From DASQZT01 sp963728965 (GTDB lineage: Bacteria; Acidobacteriota; Terriglobia; Bryobacterales; Bryobacteraceae): a DNA stretch of 64,000 bases. The position numbers and the translations under genes are program-made. Under the pieces are notes generated by a model. The model did not search any database. It was not told the origin of the DNA and saw only the letters and a program-made list of their open reading frames with translations. Shown piece by piece: positions 50,460 through 59,791 of the stretch. Numbering within the stretch: the stretch's first letter is position 1; the number at the start of each line of letters is the position of its first letter. The stretch spans positions 62,001-126,000 of the forward strand of contig CAVSMH010000005.1 of the NCBI GenBank assembly GCA_963728965.1, read 5' to 3'.

Positions 50460-51861
50460 TCTTGGCCTCGCCAAGCCGCGGGTCGATCGCCAGCGCGCGT
50501 TCGAAATCCCCCCGCGCGGCTTCGGTTTGTCCGAGGGCCTCCAGCGCCACTCCGCGATTGTTCAGGTAGAGCGCATTCCGCGGGTCGAGCGCCAGCGCCC
50601 GCCCGAACTCCGCCAGGGCGCCATCCGCCTGACCCTCGGCCAGCAGAATCCTTCCCGCTTCCGCCGCCACCGCCGGGTCCATCGGCGCCATCTCGCGCGC
50701 CTGCGCCAGCACTTCCAGACCCTGGGCGGCGGGCAGCGCGCGGGCCAACTGCAACCGCGGGCGCACTTTGTGCGGCGCGCGCGCCACCGCTTCCCGCCAC
50801 AGCGTGGCGTCCGTCATCCAAACCTGCGTGCGCCCCACGCTCACCAGCATCAGACACACCACGATCGCCATCCCCACCGCCGGCAGCCGCAGGCGATCCA
50901 GCAACAGGCCGAACGCCGCGCCGAACGCCAACAGCGGCAGATACAGCCGCCGGTCGGCGGCCAGGTCCGCGGCCGGGAAAATCGTGGAGCTCGGGATCAG
51001 CAGCACGAAACCCGCGACCAGCCAGAGCGCCCAGGCGTGCGACCGCCGCGCGCGCCACGCCCACCCCAGCAGCGCTGCCAGAACGGCCCAGGCCAACACC
51101 CCCACCCAAACCGCCGGCACGTCGATTTCCGGATCGACCGTGAACCCGTACGGCACCACCAGCAGCCGCACGTAGCGCCACAGCACCGGGCCCTCCGCCA
51201 GCAGATACCGCCACGGCGATATCCCGGCCTGCATCCCGGCGGGCGCGCCCGGCGTGACCGCGACCGCATAGATCACCCGTCCGCCCGCCGCCAGCGCCAG
51301 CAGCAGCATGGCCAGAATCGGCCGCCGGTTCTTCCTTGCCGAAGGCAGCAGGCACAGCATCAACGGGAACGCCGCGCACTCCTCTTTGGCCAGCAGCGCC
51401 AGCGTAAACCAGCCCACCGCTTCCCACACCCGTCCGTCCAGCCACGCCAACAGGCACGCCAGGCACAGCACCGTCGCCAGCAGGATGGCGCGCGACCAGA
51501 TATAGTCCACCGCCTCCGCCTGCATCGGATGCACCGCGAAGAGGGCCGCCCCCATCGCCGCCGCGCGCTCCGGAATCAGCCGCCGCAGGCACTCGTACAC
51601 CAGCAGCACCGCCCCCAGGTGCAGCAGCAGATTCACCACGTGATACCCGATGGCCGTGCGCCCGCCCACCAGGTAGTTCAACCAAAACGTGAAGTAGGTG
51701 AGCGGCCGCGTGTCGCCCAGACCCCAGATATCGAGCACCCCTTCCGGCCTGGTCAGAGACGCATTCGAGAAGATGGCATAATCGTCAAAGTGAAAGCCCG
51801 AACCGAGCGAAGCGCCAAAGGCAGCCAACGCCGCCCCCAGCAGAAGAAACCGCACCCGCAT
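50434..51861 (-). CDS. TMTC/O-mannosyltransferase-like membrane protein with C-terminal TPRs
   Basis: A 475-residue protein with about 8-10 membrane helices. Its loop motif F-D-D-Y near residue 26 corresponds to the D-E/D-D of GT-C glycosyltransferases, and R-P-L-T-Y-F-T-F, H-P-M-Q-A-E-A-V-D-Y-I-W-S-R match bacterial TMTC-like proteins. The last 110 residues are TPR repeats (A-L-A-L-D-P-R-N-A-L-Y-L-N-N-R-G). Probable protein O-mannosylation or other lipid-linked sugar transfer. ATG 51861 is used (TTG 51867 also possible). Confidence 0.82.
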   Translation of the reverse strand: MRVRFLLLGAALAAFGASLGSGFHFDDYAIFSNASLTRPEGVLDIWGLGDTRPLTYFTFWLNYLVGGRTAIGYHVVNLLLHLGAVLLVYECLRRLIPERAAAMGAALFAVHPMQAEAVDYIWSRAILLATVLCLACLLAWLDGRVWEAVGWFTLALLAKEECAAFPLMLCLLPSARKNRRPILAMLLLALAAGGRVIYAVAVTPGAPAGMQAGISPWRYLLAEGPVLWRYVRLLVVPYGFTVDPEIDVPAVWVGVLAWAVLAALLGWAWRARRSHAWALWLVAGFVLLIPSSTIFPAADLAADRRLYLPLLAFGAAFGLLLDRLRLPAVGMAIVVCLMLVSVGRTQVWMTDATLWREAVARAPHKVRPRLQLARALPAAQGLEVLAQAREMAPMDPAVAAEAGRILLAEGQADGALAEFGRALALDPRNALYLNNRGVALEALGQTEAARGDFERALAIDPRLGEAKINLQNLAR

Positions 51862-51879
51862 GTCCAATTACGAGCTTAC

Positions 51880-52539
51880 GTGAAACGCCCCGGAACCGCA
51901 GCCGAGCGCAAAAACCGCGTCACCGAAATCCTCCGCGGGCTCGATCTCATGTATCCCGGTGCGACCTGCGCGCTCCATCACCACAATCCCTGGGAACTGC
52001 TGGTCGCCACCATCCTCTCCGCACAATGCACCGACAAACGCGTGAATGAAGTCACCCCCGGCCTGTTCGCCAAGTATCCGACGCCCATGGACTTCGCTGC
52101 GGTGAGGCCGGAAGTCTTGGCAAATGATATTCGTAGCACTGGTTTCTTCAACAATAAGGCGAAGTCTATCGTGGGCGCAGCCAAGAAAATCACCGCGGAC
52201 TTCGCCGGCCACGTGCCCCGCACCCTCCAAGAGATGCTCACCATTCCCGGCGCCGCCCGCAAGACCGCCAACGTGGTTCTCGGGACCGCCTATGGCATCC
52301 CTTCCGGCGTCGTCGTCGATACCCACGTCCAACGCATCGCGCGCCGCCTCGACCTCACCAAACATACCGACCCCGTCAAAATCGAGCAGGACCTGATGAA
52401 GATGATTCCCCAGGATCGCTGGATCCTGTTTTCGCACCAGGTGATTCTCCACGGCCGTGCGCTCTGTGTCGCGCGCAATCCGAAGTGCGCCGGATGCGCG
52501 CTGAATCCGCTGTGCTACGCCAGGGATAAAACGGCATAG
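51880..52539 (+). CDS. nth: Endonuclease III
   Basis: A 219-residue HhH-GPD DNA glycosylase/AP lyase that removes oxidised pyrimidines. The helix-hairpin-helix T-I-P-G-A-A-R-K-T-A-N carries K128 (Schiff-base Lys), D147 is in V-V-D-T-H-V, and the 4Fe-4S loop is C196-x6-C203-x2-C206-x5-C212. GTG start 51880; the long open frame upstream is a shadow of the TPR gene. It is divergent from that gene by 18 nt. Confidence 0.95.
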   Translation: MKRPGTAAERKNRVTEILRGLDLMYPGATCALHHHNPWELLVATILSAQCTDKRVNEVTPGLFAKYPTPMDFAAVRPEVLANDIRSTGFFNNKAKSIVGAAKKITADFAGHVPRTLQEMLTIPGAARKTANVVLGTAYGIPSGVVVDTHVQRIARRLDLTKHTDPVKIEQDLMKMIPQDRWILFSHQVILHGRALCVARNPKCAGCALNPLCYARDKTA

Positions 52540-52551
52540 CCCCGCCCCTGA

Positions 52552-54591
52552 TCACCACACCCGGCAGGCGTTGGCCCGCGCCATCGGCTGGCCGGCTTTG
52601 CACGAAAACGCCTTCGCGAACTCCGCCAGATTCGACACCACCCCGTTGATGCGGTACTGCTCGGGCGAGTGCTCGTTGGTGATCGCGTTCTGGCGCTTGC
52701 TTTCGGGGCGCTCGTCGCCGCAGGCCCACTGCGCCATGCCGATGAAGAAACGCTGGTCCGGCGTGAAACCGTCGATCGGCTTCAGCTCCTGCCCGCGGGT
52801 CGCTTCCTTCCACGCGAGATACGCGAGCAGCGTGCCGCCCAGATCCGCCACATCCTCCCCGAGCGTCAGCTTCCCGTTGATCTTGATATCGTCCACCACG
52901 GTGTACTGCGAATACTGGTCCGACACGCAGGCGGCGCGGGTCACGAACTGGTCGGCGTCTGCCGCCGTCCACCAGTCGCGCAGATTGCCTTTGGCATCGA
53001 ACTGCCGCCCCTGGTCGTCGAACCCGTGCGTCAATTCGTGTCCGATGGTCGCCCCGGTGTTGCCGTAATTCGGCGCTTCATCCAGCTTGGGGTCGTATAG
53101 CGGCGGTTGCAGCACCCCGGCCGGAAAGTTGATATCGTTCATCTGCGGGTCGTAATATGCGTTCACCGTGGGCGGCGTCATTTGCCATTCCGTCCGGTCC
53201 AGCGGCTTGCCGATTTTGCCCAGCTCCCGCCGCGATTCGAAGCTCACTGCCCGTTCCACGTTGCCTGAAAAGTCGCCCCGCACGATCCGGACGGTGCTGT
53301 AGTCGCGCCATTTGTCGGGGTAGCCGACCTTGTTGACGATGCTGTGCAGCTTCACCAGCGCCTGCTCTTTGGTGGCCTCGCTCATCCACGTGAGCTGGTG
53401 GATGTCTTTCTCCATGGCCGCTTCGATCGCCTTCGTCATCGCCACCGTGTGAGCCTTGGTATCGGCGCTGAACGTGCGCGCCACGAACACCTGCCCCAGC
53501 GCTTCGCCCAGGTCCCGATCGATCCACCGCACGCACCGCTTCCAGCGCGGCTGGAGCTGCTCCACGCCCCGCAAATACTTCGCGTAAAACTCGAAGTCCG
53601 CGCGCACGAATGCCGACGAAAGGTACGGCGCCCGCTCGCGCGCCAGGTTCCACCGCAGGTATGCCTTCCAGTCGCCCACCGGCCGCGTCTTGAGCTGCCG
53701 TTCCAGCTCCTCGAAGAACCCCGGCTGGGTGACGTTCAGATCTTCGGGTGCCGCCAGGTGGATCGCCCCCCAATACGCCGGCCAGTCGAACGAGGGCGTC
53801 AGCCTGAGCAGTTGGGCGCGCGTGAACTTGTGAAACAGCTTGTGCGGGTCGCGCCGCTCCACCCGCGTGAGCGTCGCTTTCGCCAGCCCGGTCTCGATAT
53901 CCATTATGGCGGCGGCCTCCGACTTCGCCGCCGCCGGCGTGTCGCCCACCAGCGCCAGCATGCGCGCAATGTGCTCCACGTAGCGCGCCCGCGTCTCCAC
54001 ACTCTTCGCATCGGTTTTGAAATAGTAGTCGCGGTCGGGCAGCCCGAGGCCTCCGGCGGTCGCGAAGGCGATGATGTGCGTCGAGTCGGCGAAATCCTGG
54101 TTGGACCCGAACCCGAACAGCGGGCTGCTGCGCGTGGCCTCCAGGTGCATCCGCCCCAGCAGCGCTGCCAGATCTGCCGTACCGCGGAGCGCGGCGATTT
54201 CGTCGAGCGTCCCCCCGAGCGGCCGGCCGCCCAGTTTCTCGATTGCGGCCTCATCCATGCACGACGCAAAATAGTCGCCCACCTTCTGCTGGTTGGGCGT
54301 GCGCTCCGGTTCCGTCTTCGCACTCGCCTCCAGAATCCCCCACAGGTAACGCAGGTTCTCTGTATCCAGCTTGGCGTACACATTCCACCGCGCCTGGTCC
54401 GGCGGAATCGGGTTCAGCTTGTTCCAGGTGCCGCAGGCGAATCGGTAGAAGTCCTGGCAGGGGTCCACCGACCGGTCGAGAAATGCCGTCTCCAGGCTGG
54501 GTGTATAGGGTAGGGAAGCGAGCGGCCGGTCCTCCACCGGCGCCTGTGCGTACACTACCGATGCAAGAAGAAGCAACGATGTGCGATACAT
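52552..54591 (-). CDS. Secreted M13 family metallopeptidase (PepO/neprilysin-like)
   Basis: A 679-residue zinc peptidase with an N-terminal signal peptide (M-Y-R-T-S-L-L-L-L, V-Y-A-Q near residue 14). The catalytic motif H-E-L-T-H is at 518-522, the E-D-V-A-D-L-G-G motif (third ligand Glu) follows, and the C-terminus is C-R-V-W as in neprilysins. D-P-C-Q-D-F-Y-R-F-A-C-G near the N-terminus is the Peptidase_M13_N mark. It degrades peptides up to about 40 residues. The frame is open to 54957 through the divergent aldo/keto reductase promoter; ATG 54591 gives the signal peptide. Confidence 0.95.
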   Translation of the reverse strand: MYRTSLLLLASVVYAQAPVEDRPLASLPYTPSLETAFLDRSVDPCQDFYRFACGTWNKLNPIPPDQARWNVYAKLDTENLRYLWGILEASAKTEPERTPNQQKVGDYFASCMDEAAIEKLGGRPLGGTLDEIAALRGTADLAALLGRMHLEATRSSPLFGFGSNQDFADSTHIIAFATAGGLGLPDRDYYFKTDAKSVETRARYVEHIARMLALVGDTPAAAKSEAAAIMDIETGLAKATLTRVERRDPHKLFHKFTRAQLLRLTPSFDWPAYWGAIHLAAPEDLNVTQPGFFEELERQLKTRPVGDWKAYLRWNLARERAPYLSSAFVRADFEFYAKYLRGVEQLQPRWKRCVRWIDRDLGEALGQVFVARTFSADTKAHTVAMTKAIEAAMEKDIHQLTWMSEATKEQALVKLHSIVNKVGYPDKWRDYSTVRIVRGDFSGNVERAVSFESRRELGKIGKPLDRTEWQMTPPTVNAYYDPQMNDINFPAGVLQPPLYDPKLDEAPNYGNTGATIGHELTHGFDDQGRQFDAKGNLRDWWTAADADQFVTRAACVSDQYSQYTVVDDIKINGKLTLGEDVADLGGTLLAYLAWKEATRGQELKPIDGFTPDQRFFIGMAQWACGDERPESKRQNAITNEHSPEQYRINGVVSNLAEFAKAFSCKAGQPMARANACRVW

Positions 54592-54706
54592 GTGAATGCA
54601 GAGTAACATAGATGGCCCAACGTCCAATTCGCGCCTGTGCCATCCTGGCAATGGCACGCGTGGCCATCCCCGTGTTCGACGGCAGAAGCGTGTATCGGCT
54701 CCACCC

Positions 54707-55558
54707 ATGGTAAAACGCAAATTCGGATCGACCGGCGTCGATGTCCCCGTGATCGGGCAGGGAACCTGGATGATCGAGAGTGGCCGCGAAGCGGAGCGGC
54801 GCGCCATCGAAACCCTCCGCCACGGCCTCGACCTCGGCATGACCCACATCGACACCGCCGAGATGTACGGCAACGGCCGCGCCGAGGAACTGGTGGCCGA
54901 AGCCATCGCCGGCCGCCGCGACGAGGTCTTCCTGGCCAGCAAGGTGCTCCCCAACAACGCTTCCTATGAAGGCACCCTCAAGGCCTGCCGCCGCAGCCTC
55001 AAACGGCTCGCCACCGACTGGATCGATCTCTACATGTTGCACTGGGCCGGCAGCCATCCCATCGCCGAAACCATGCGGGCCATGGAAAAACTCGTGGCCG
55101 ACGGCCTCGTGCGCTTCATCGGCGTCAGCAATCTGGATGTGCCGGAAATGCAGGCCGCCGCGGACGCCCTCCACCATCATCGGCTGGCCGCTAACCAGGT
55201 GCTCTACCACTTGGGCGACCGCGGCATCGAGCGCCACCTCATTCCGCACTGCGCCGAAAAGCAAATCGCCGTGGTCGCTTATTCCCCCTTCGCCCATCGC
55301 CGGCTGCCGCCGCCTGAGAGCCCCGGAGGCCGGGTCCTGGCCGAAATCGCCGCCCGCCACGGCCGCACCGTCCGCCAGGTCATCCTGAATTTCCTCACCC
55401 GCGACCCGAACGTATTCACCATCCCCAAGACCTCGCACCCCGAACGCGTGGAAGAAAACGCCGGCGGCTGCGGCTGGAAGTTGACCGCCCCCGATGCGGC
55501 GGCCATCGCCCGCGCCTTTCCGGCCAAGGATTACGACGTCCCGCTCGGCACGTTGTAG
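54707..55558 (+). CDS. Aldo/keto reductase
   Basis: A 283-residue TIM-barrel NADPH reductase. The catalytic tetrad is D49, Y54, K79 and H112 (H-I-D-T-A-E-M-Y, A-S-K-V, L-H-W). The late F-T-I-P-K-T motif is the coenzyme loop. Substrate unknown. ATG 54707; the open frame starts at 54596. Its last 28 bp overlap the convergent DUF167 gene. Confidence 0.93.
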   Translation: MVKRKFGSTGVDVPVIGQGTWMIESGREAERRAIETLRHGLDLGMTHIDTAEMYGNGRAEELVAEAIAGRRDEVFLASKVLPNNASYEGTLKACRRSLKRLATDWIDLYMLHWAGSHPIAETMRAMEKLVADGLVRFIGVSNLDVPEMQAAADALHHHRLAANQVLYHLGDRGIERHLIPHCAEKQIAVVAYSPFAHRRLPPPESPGGRVLAEIAARHGRTVRQVILNFLTRDPNVFTIPKTSHPERVEENAGGCGWKLTAPDAAAIARAFPAKDYDVPLGTL

Positions 55559-55809
55559 AGCAGCCGCACCGCCTCCGCATCCGTCACACCTTCGATTTCG
55601 ACCACCTTCGTGCGGCTCGTCGCGCCCAGCACGATCCGCACCCGCGAACGCGGCACGCCCGCCAGCGCCGCGAAAAACCGCACGCATTCGTCGTTCGCCT
55701 TGCCATCCACCGGCGGTGCGGCGAGGTCCAGTTTCCACGCCTCGCCCAAACGCCCGGCCACCGCCGATCGCCGCGCCCGCGGATGCACCTTCACCGTGAT
55801 ACGCGCCAT
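55531..55809 (-). CDS. DUF167 (YggU-like) protein
   Basis: A 92-residue protein with the DUF167 pattern K-V-H-P-R-A-R-R-S, P-P-V-D-G-K-A-N-D-E and G-A-T-S-R-T-K-V. No known activity. Its ATG (55809) lies inside the end of the ABC ATPase gene (19-bp overlap), so it is translationally coupled to it. Confidence 0.92.
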   Translation of the reverse strand: MARITVKVHPRARRSAVAGRLGEAWKLDLAAPPVDGKANDECVRFFAALAGVPRSRVRIVLGATSRTKVVEIEGVTDAEAVRLLYNVPSGTS

Positions 55810-56987
55810 TCCACCCTCGCTCTCAGGTTGGCCACCCCCGCCGCTACCCGCGTGTCCACGACATCGAACGCCACCGCATCGTCCAGCCAGTCGTGCGAAG
55901 ACCCGTCCGGATTCTGGCTCGCTACCGTCAACGTGTACTCCTGCGGCGTCAGCCAGCACTCGATGTGGAAATCCACCTCCAGTTCATCCCCCGCCTGAAA
56001 CCTGCCCAGGTCCATCTGCTCGATATGCGTGTTCGTGCCGTACACATCCATGCCGATGCGCGTGCGGATCAGGATGCCCACCATGGGGTCCGTCGCGGCC
56101 TCATGAAAGCGCAACCGCACCCGCACCACCACCGGCTCACCGCTCGGAATCGACGTCACCGTCTCGCCGCGCGAGTTCCGGAGCTCCACCGTCAGGATCT
56201 CGCTGGCGCCATCCCCGTGCCGGAAGCTGGCGCGCACCCGGTCCTGTTTCTGGCGCGTGGATTCCTGGCGCGCCAGCACCAGCCCGATATACCGGTTGAT
56301 CACGTCCTTGGGCGCCCCTTCGGCTTCCATGCGCCCGCCCAGCAGCAGCATGGCGCGGTCCGAGAGCTGTTTCACCAGCCCCAGGTCGTGGGAGACGAAC
56401 AACACCGTGATCCTGCGCTCGCGCAGCTCCTGGAATTTGCGCACGCAGCGATTGGCGAATACCGCGTCCCCTACTGCCAGCGCCTCATCCACGATCAGAA
56501 TCTCCGGTTCCACGTGGATCGCGGTCGAGAAGGCCAGGCGCACGTACATCCCCGTCGAGTACTCCTTCACCGGCCGCTCCATGAACTCGCCGATTTCCGC
56601 GAACGCCTCGATCGAAGGCATCGCCTTGTCGATCGCCGCGCGGCTCAGGCCCATAATCTCGCCATTCAGGTACACGTTTTCCCGCCCGCTGAATTCCGGA
56701 TTGAAACCCGCACCCAGCTCCAGCAGCGCGGCGATGCGCCCGCGCGTCACCACCCGGCCCGAGGTCGGCTGAAGGATGCCCGCAACAATCTGCAGCAGCG
56801 TGCTCTTGCCGCACCCGTTGGGGCCCACCAGGCCCAGCGTCTCGCCCTTCTCCAGGCTGAAGCTGATGTCCCGCAACGCCCAGAAATCGCTGTGCCTCGG
56901 CCGGCTCCCCGGAATCAGCTCGCGCAGCCGGTCCGATGGCCGCCGATACAGGCGATACAGCTTCGAGACGTTTTGCGCGAGAACCAA
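55791..56987 (-). CDS. ABC transporter ATPase of polysaccharide export type (Wzt-like)
   Basis: A 398-residue ATPase. Walker A G-P-N-G-C-G-K-S-T (55-63), signature Y-S-T-G-M-Y-V-R (143-150), Walker B I-L-I-V-D-E-A (164-170); then a C-terminal domain (about 250-398) with the beta-sandwich character of Wzt carbohydrate-binding domains, which recognise the end cap of exported O-antigen or polysaccharide. The start is a TTG at 56987; no ATG is available before the stop of the permease gene. The expected Wzm-type permease is not in the window; the preceding gene is an orphan FtsX-type permease of another family. Confidence 0.87.
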   Translation of the reverse strand: MVLAQNVSKLYRLYRRPSDRLRELIPGSRPRHSDFWALRDISFSLEKGETLGLVGPNGCGKSTLLQIVAGILQPTSGRVVTRGRIAALLELGAGFNPEFSGRENVYLNGEIMGLSRAAIDKAMPSIEAFAEIGEFMERPVKEYSTGMYVRLAFSTAIHVEPEILIVDEALAVGDAVFANRCVRKFQELRERRITVLFVSHDLGLVKQLSDRAMLLLGGRMEAEGAPKDVINRYIGLVLARQESTRQKQDRVRASFRHGDGASEILTVELRNSRGETVTSIPSGEPVVVRVRLRFHEAATDPMVGILIRTRIGMDVYGTNTHIEQMDLGRFQAGDELEVDFHIECWLTPQEYTLTVASQNPDGSSHDWLDDAVAFDVVDTRVAAGVANLRARVEWRVSR

Positions 56988-57008
56988 CTTCGATTGTAGG
57001 GCAGCCGC

Positions 57009-59450
57009 CTACTCGTCGCGCAGCGCCGAGGCGGGGTCCACCCGCGTGGCCCGCCGCGCCGGCAGCCAGCAGGCCAGCATCGCCACCACCATCAGAATCG
57101 AGGGCACCGTCACGAACGTCAGCGTATCGCGCGTGCCGGTCGCAAACAGCAGGCCCGCTACCCATCGCGATGCCCCCAGCGCCACCGCTACCCCCACCGC
57201 AATCCCCCCTGCCACCGGTCCAAATCCCTCGCGCAGCACCATCCCGTAAACATCGGCCGCCGTGGCCCCCATCGCCATCCGTACGCCGATTTCCCGGGCC
57301 CGCTGATTCACCGAGTAGGAGACCACCCCGTAAATGCCCACCGTCGCCAGCACCAGGGCGAGCACCCCGAATATGGCCAGCAACCAGGCCGAAAGCCGCT
57401 GCGCCCAAAGCGATTCCTCGATCGTCCGCGACAGGCTTTCCGATTCCAACAGCAGATTCCGGTCGAGCGGCTGCATGCTGCGGCGCACCCCCGCGGCCAC
57501 CCTCCCCGGGTCGCCCTTCGTGCGCACGTACAGGGCATTGGTCGGAAAATAGTACTGCACCAGCGAAAGGTAGATCAGCGGCTGGGGATCTTCGCCGATC
57601 GCCCGGTAGCACGCGTTCCGCACCATTCCCACCACCTCGGCGGGCTTGTTGTCGCCGAAGAAATGAAGACGCTTGCCGAGCGGGTTCTCTCCCGGCCAGA
57701 ATGCCGCGGCCGCGGCTTCGTTCAGTATCGCCACCCGGGGCCGCATGGGTCCTTCCTCCACGCGGAAATCGCGCCCCCGCCGCAGCGGCATCCCAAGCGT
57801 TTCAAAATACCCCGGCCAGACCACGCTGGTGAGCGTCACCCGCCCCTGCCCCGAAGCCGGGTCCCCCCCGCCCTCGAGCAACACCGTCCGCGCCGCCGAC
57901 ACGTTGAGCGGCACGTCCTTCGAAAGCGTCGCCGAAACCACCCCGGGCACCGCCCGGGCAGCGGCCAGCGCCGCCTGCTGGTATTCCCGCCCGCGCGCCT
58001 CCGTATAGCCCTGGCCCCCCACATTGAACGAAATGGCAGCCAGGTGCGCGGCGTCGAACCCCAGGTCCAGCCGCCCCGCGTTATGGATGCTCCGCACGAA
58101 GAGTCCGGCTCCCACCAGCGCCACCACCGAGAACGCCACCTGCCCCGCCACCAGCAGCGATCGCGGCCGGAACCGCCCCCCCGAAAACGCCGCGCTCCCC
58201 GTCCGTTCCTTCAGATCCGTCGCCAGGTCGGCCCGCGTGGCCCGCAGCGCCGGAGCCAGGCCGAACGCGATCCCGGTCGCCAGCGCCACCACGAACGTGT
58301 AAGCCAGCACCCGCCCATCCAGATCCAGATGAATGCCGGCGTGCCGGAACGTCGAGGGCCGCAGGGCCCACACGATGTCGCGCGCCCACCGCGCAAACGC
58401 CAGCGCCGCGGCGCCCCCCAGCATCGAAAGCAGGATGCTCTCGGTCAGCAGTTGCCGCACCAGCCGCCCTCGCCCGGCACCCATGGCAAGCCGAATCGCG
58501 ATCTCCCGCCCCCGCCCCGTGGCGCGCGCCAACAGCAGGTTCGCCACGTTCGCGCAGGCAATCAGAAGCACCAGCGCCGATACCACCATCAGCACCATGC
58601 CGGCGTTGGTCACCAGCGTACGCGTCTGCGGAGCCAGCGTGGCTTCCGAGGCGGAGGTCAGCCGGATCCGCCGGCCCGCATTGTCGCTCGGGTGCTCCCG
58701 CTCCAGGTCCCGCGCGACCACCTGCATGGCCGCCTCGGCCTGCCCCCGCGAGATCCCGGGCTTCAGGCGTCCCACCACCGAGAACAGCAGCGCGCGGCGC
58801 TGCTCCACCCAGTTCGCCGCCGGGTGAAGCTGCCGGTACATCGCGATCGGTACCCATACGTCCGCGGCATACAGCCCGTTGAGCCCGCCGAATCCCCGCG
58901 GCGCCACACCCACAATCCGATAGGCCCGTCCGTTCAGCGTCACCGAGCGCGCCGTCACCCGCCGATCGCCCCCGAACTCCCGCGCCCATACCGCGAAGCT
59001 CAGCACCGCCACCGGCCGCGCATCCGGCACCGCATCCTCTTCCGGCAAAAACCCGCGCCCCACCACCGGCTTCACTCCCAGTGTCGAAAAATAGCCGCCC
59101 GATACCAGTTGCCCCATCAGCAACTGCGGTTCCCCGTGCCCGGTCAGGTTGACCGTAACCGCCGAGTACAGCAGCAGCGAAGAAAACACCGTATTGCGCT
59201 CGCGGTAGTCTTTATAGTTCGGGTACGAGCACAGCAGGTAGCCCGGGCTCCGCCGGTCTACCGTATATAGGTTGGCCAGCCGGGAGGGATCGGCCACCGG
59301 CAGCGGAGTCAGCAGAATGGCATTGAGCAGCGTGAAGATGGTTGTGTTGGCGCCCACGCCCAGCGCGAGGGAAACCACCGCGGCGGCGGCAATGGCCCGG
59401 TTCCTGGCTAACGCCCGAAAACCGTAGCGCAGATCCTCCAAGATCCACAT
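57009..59450 (-). CDS. Orphan FtsX/MacB-type ABC permease (ADOP), without prefix domain
   Basis: An 813-residue duplicated permease: opening L-R-Y-G-F-R-A-L-A-R-N-R and helix 1, two periplasmic MacB-type domains and two FtsX blocks, ending P-A-R-R-A-T-R-V-D-P-A-S-A-L-R. The frame is open to 59492; ATG 59450 is the usual start for the family (M-W-I-L-E-D-L-R-Y). It lies 21 nt before the Wzt-like ATPase on the same strand, so they may be co-transcribed. A TATACT hexamer (59470-59475 on the minus strand) is a candidate -10. Confidence 0.9.
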   Translation of the reverse strand: MWILEDLRYGFRALARNRAIAAAAVVSLALGVGANTTIFTLLNAILLTPLPVADPSRLANLYTVDRRSPGYLLCSYPNYKDYRERNTVFSSLLLYSAVTVNLTGHGEPQLLMGQLVSGGYFSTLGVKPVVGRGFLPEEDAVPDARPVAVLSFAVWAREFGGDRRVTARSVTLNGRAYRIVGVAPRGFGGLNGLYAADVWVPIAMYRQLHPAANWVEQRRALLFSVVGRLKPGISRGQAEAAMQVVARDLEREHPSDNAGRRIRLTSASEATLAPQTRTLVTNAGMVLMVVSALVLLIACANVANLLLARATGRGREIAIRLAMGAGRGRLVRQLLTESILLSMLGGAAALAFARWARDIVWALRPSTFRHAGIHLDLDGRVLAYTFVVALATGIAFGLAPALRATRADLATDLKERTGSAAFSGGRFRPRSLLVAGQVAFSVVALVGAGLFVRSIHNAGRLDLGFDAAHLAAISFNVGGQGYTEARGREYQQAALAAARAVPGVVSATLSKDVPLNVSAARTVLLEGGGDPASGQGRVTLTSVVWPGYFETLGMPLRRGRDFRVEEGPMRPRVAILNEAAAAAFWPGENPLGKRLHFFGDNKPAEVVGMVRNACYRAIGEDPQPLIYLSLVQYYFPTNALYVRTKGDPGRVAAGVRRSMQPLDRNLLLESESLSRTIEESLWAQRLSAWLLAIFGVLALVLATVGIYGVVSYSVNQRAREIGVRMAMGATAADVYGMVLREGFGPVAGGIAVGVAVALGASRWVAGLLFATGTRDTLTFVTVPSILMVVAMLACWLPARRATRVDPASALRDE

Positions 59451-59791
59451 GCCCGGGAACGTATAGTTCAGTATAGGACAGTCGGGTGACAAGTACTGTA
59501 ACGCCCGTTTTTGCAGGTTTCGTTATCATATCAACCAACACATGATAAATATTCAGTAATATACTTATATATAAATACTTATAAAATATATAGGCGCACA
59601 CGCTCCGTTCTTCCCCGGCGCCCCGTGCCCACCCTGACCTCCCCGAACGGTTCCTGCTCCAACGCAGCCAGGCTGGTGGTTTTCGGCCACATCCCAACAG
59701 CCGTCAATTCTATCTAACGTATTGAAAAATTGATACTTATCATGTGGAATCAAGCGTGCACTACACCGCGGTGCGGTTTGGGAGAACTCCA
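59451..59791. promoter_or_regulatory. Intergenic region with an AT-rich island between divergent genes
   Basis: No gene. The part from about 59520 to 59594 is almost all A/T, in sharp contrast with the GC-rich flanks. It holds the inverted repeat TTATCAT (59523) / ATGATAA (59542), and the word TACTTAT at 59562, 59576 and again at 59734 next to another TTATCAT (59737). This looks like a promoter/UP-element or protein-binding region for the FecR gene, with a TTGAAA at 59722. About 100 bp of ordinary GC-rich sequence separates the two AT patches. Confidence 0.5.
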
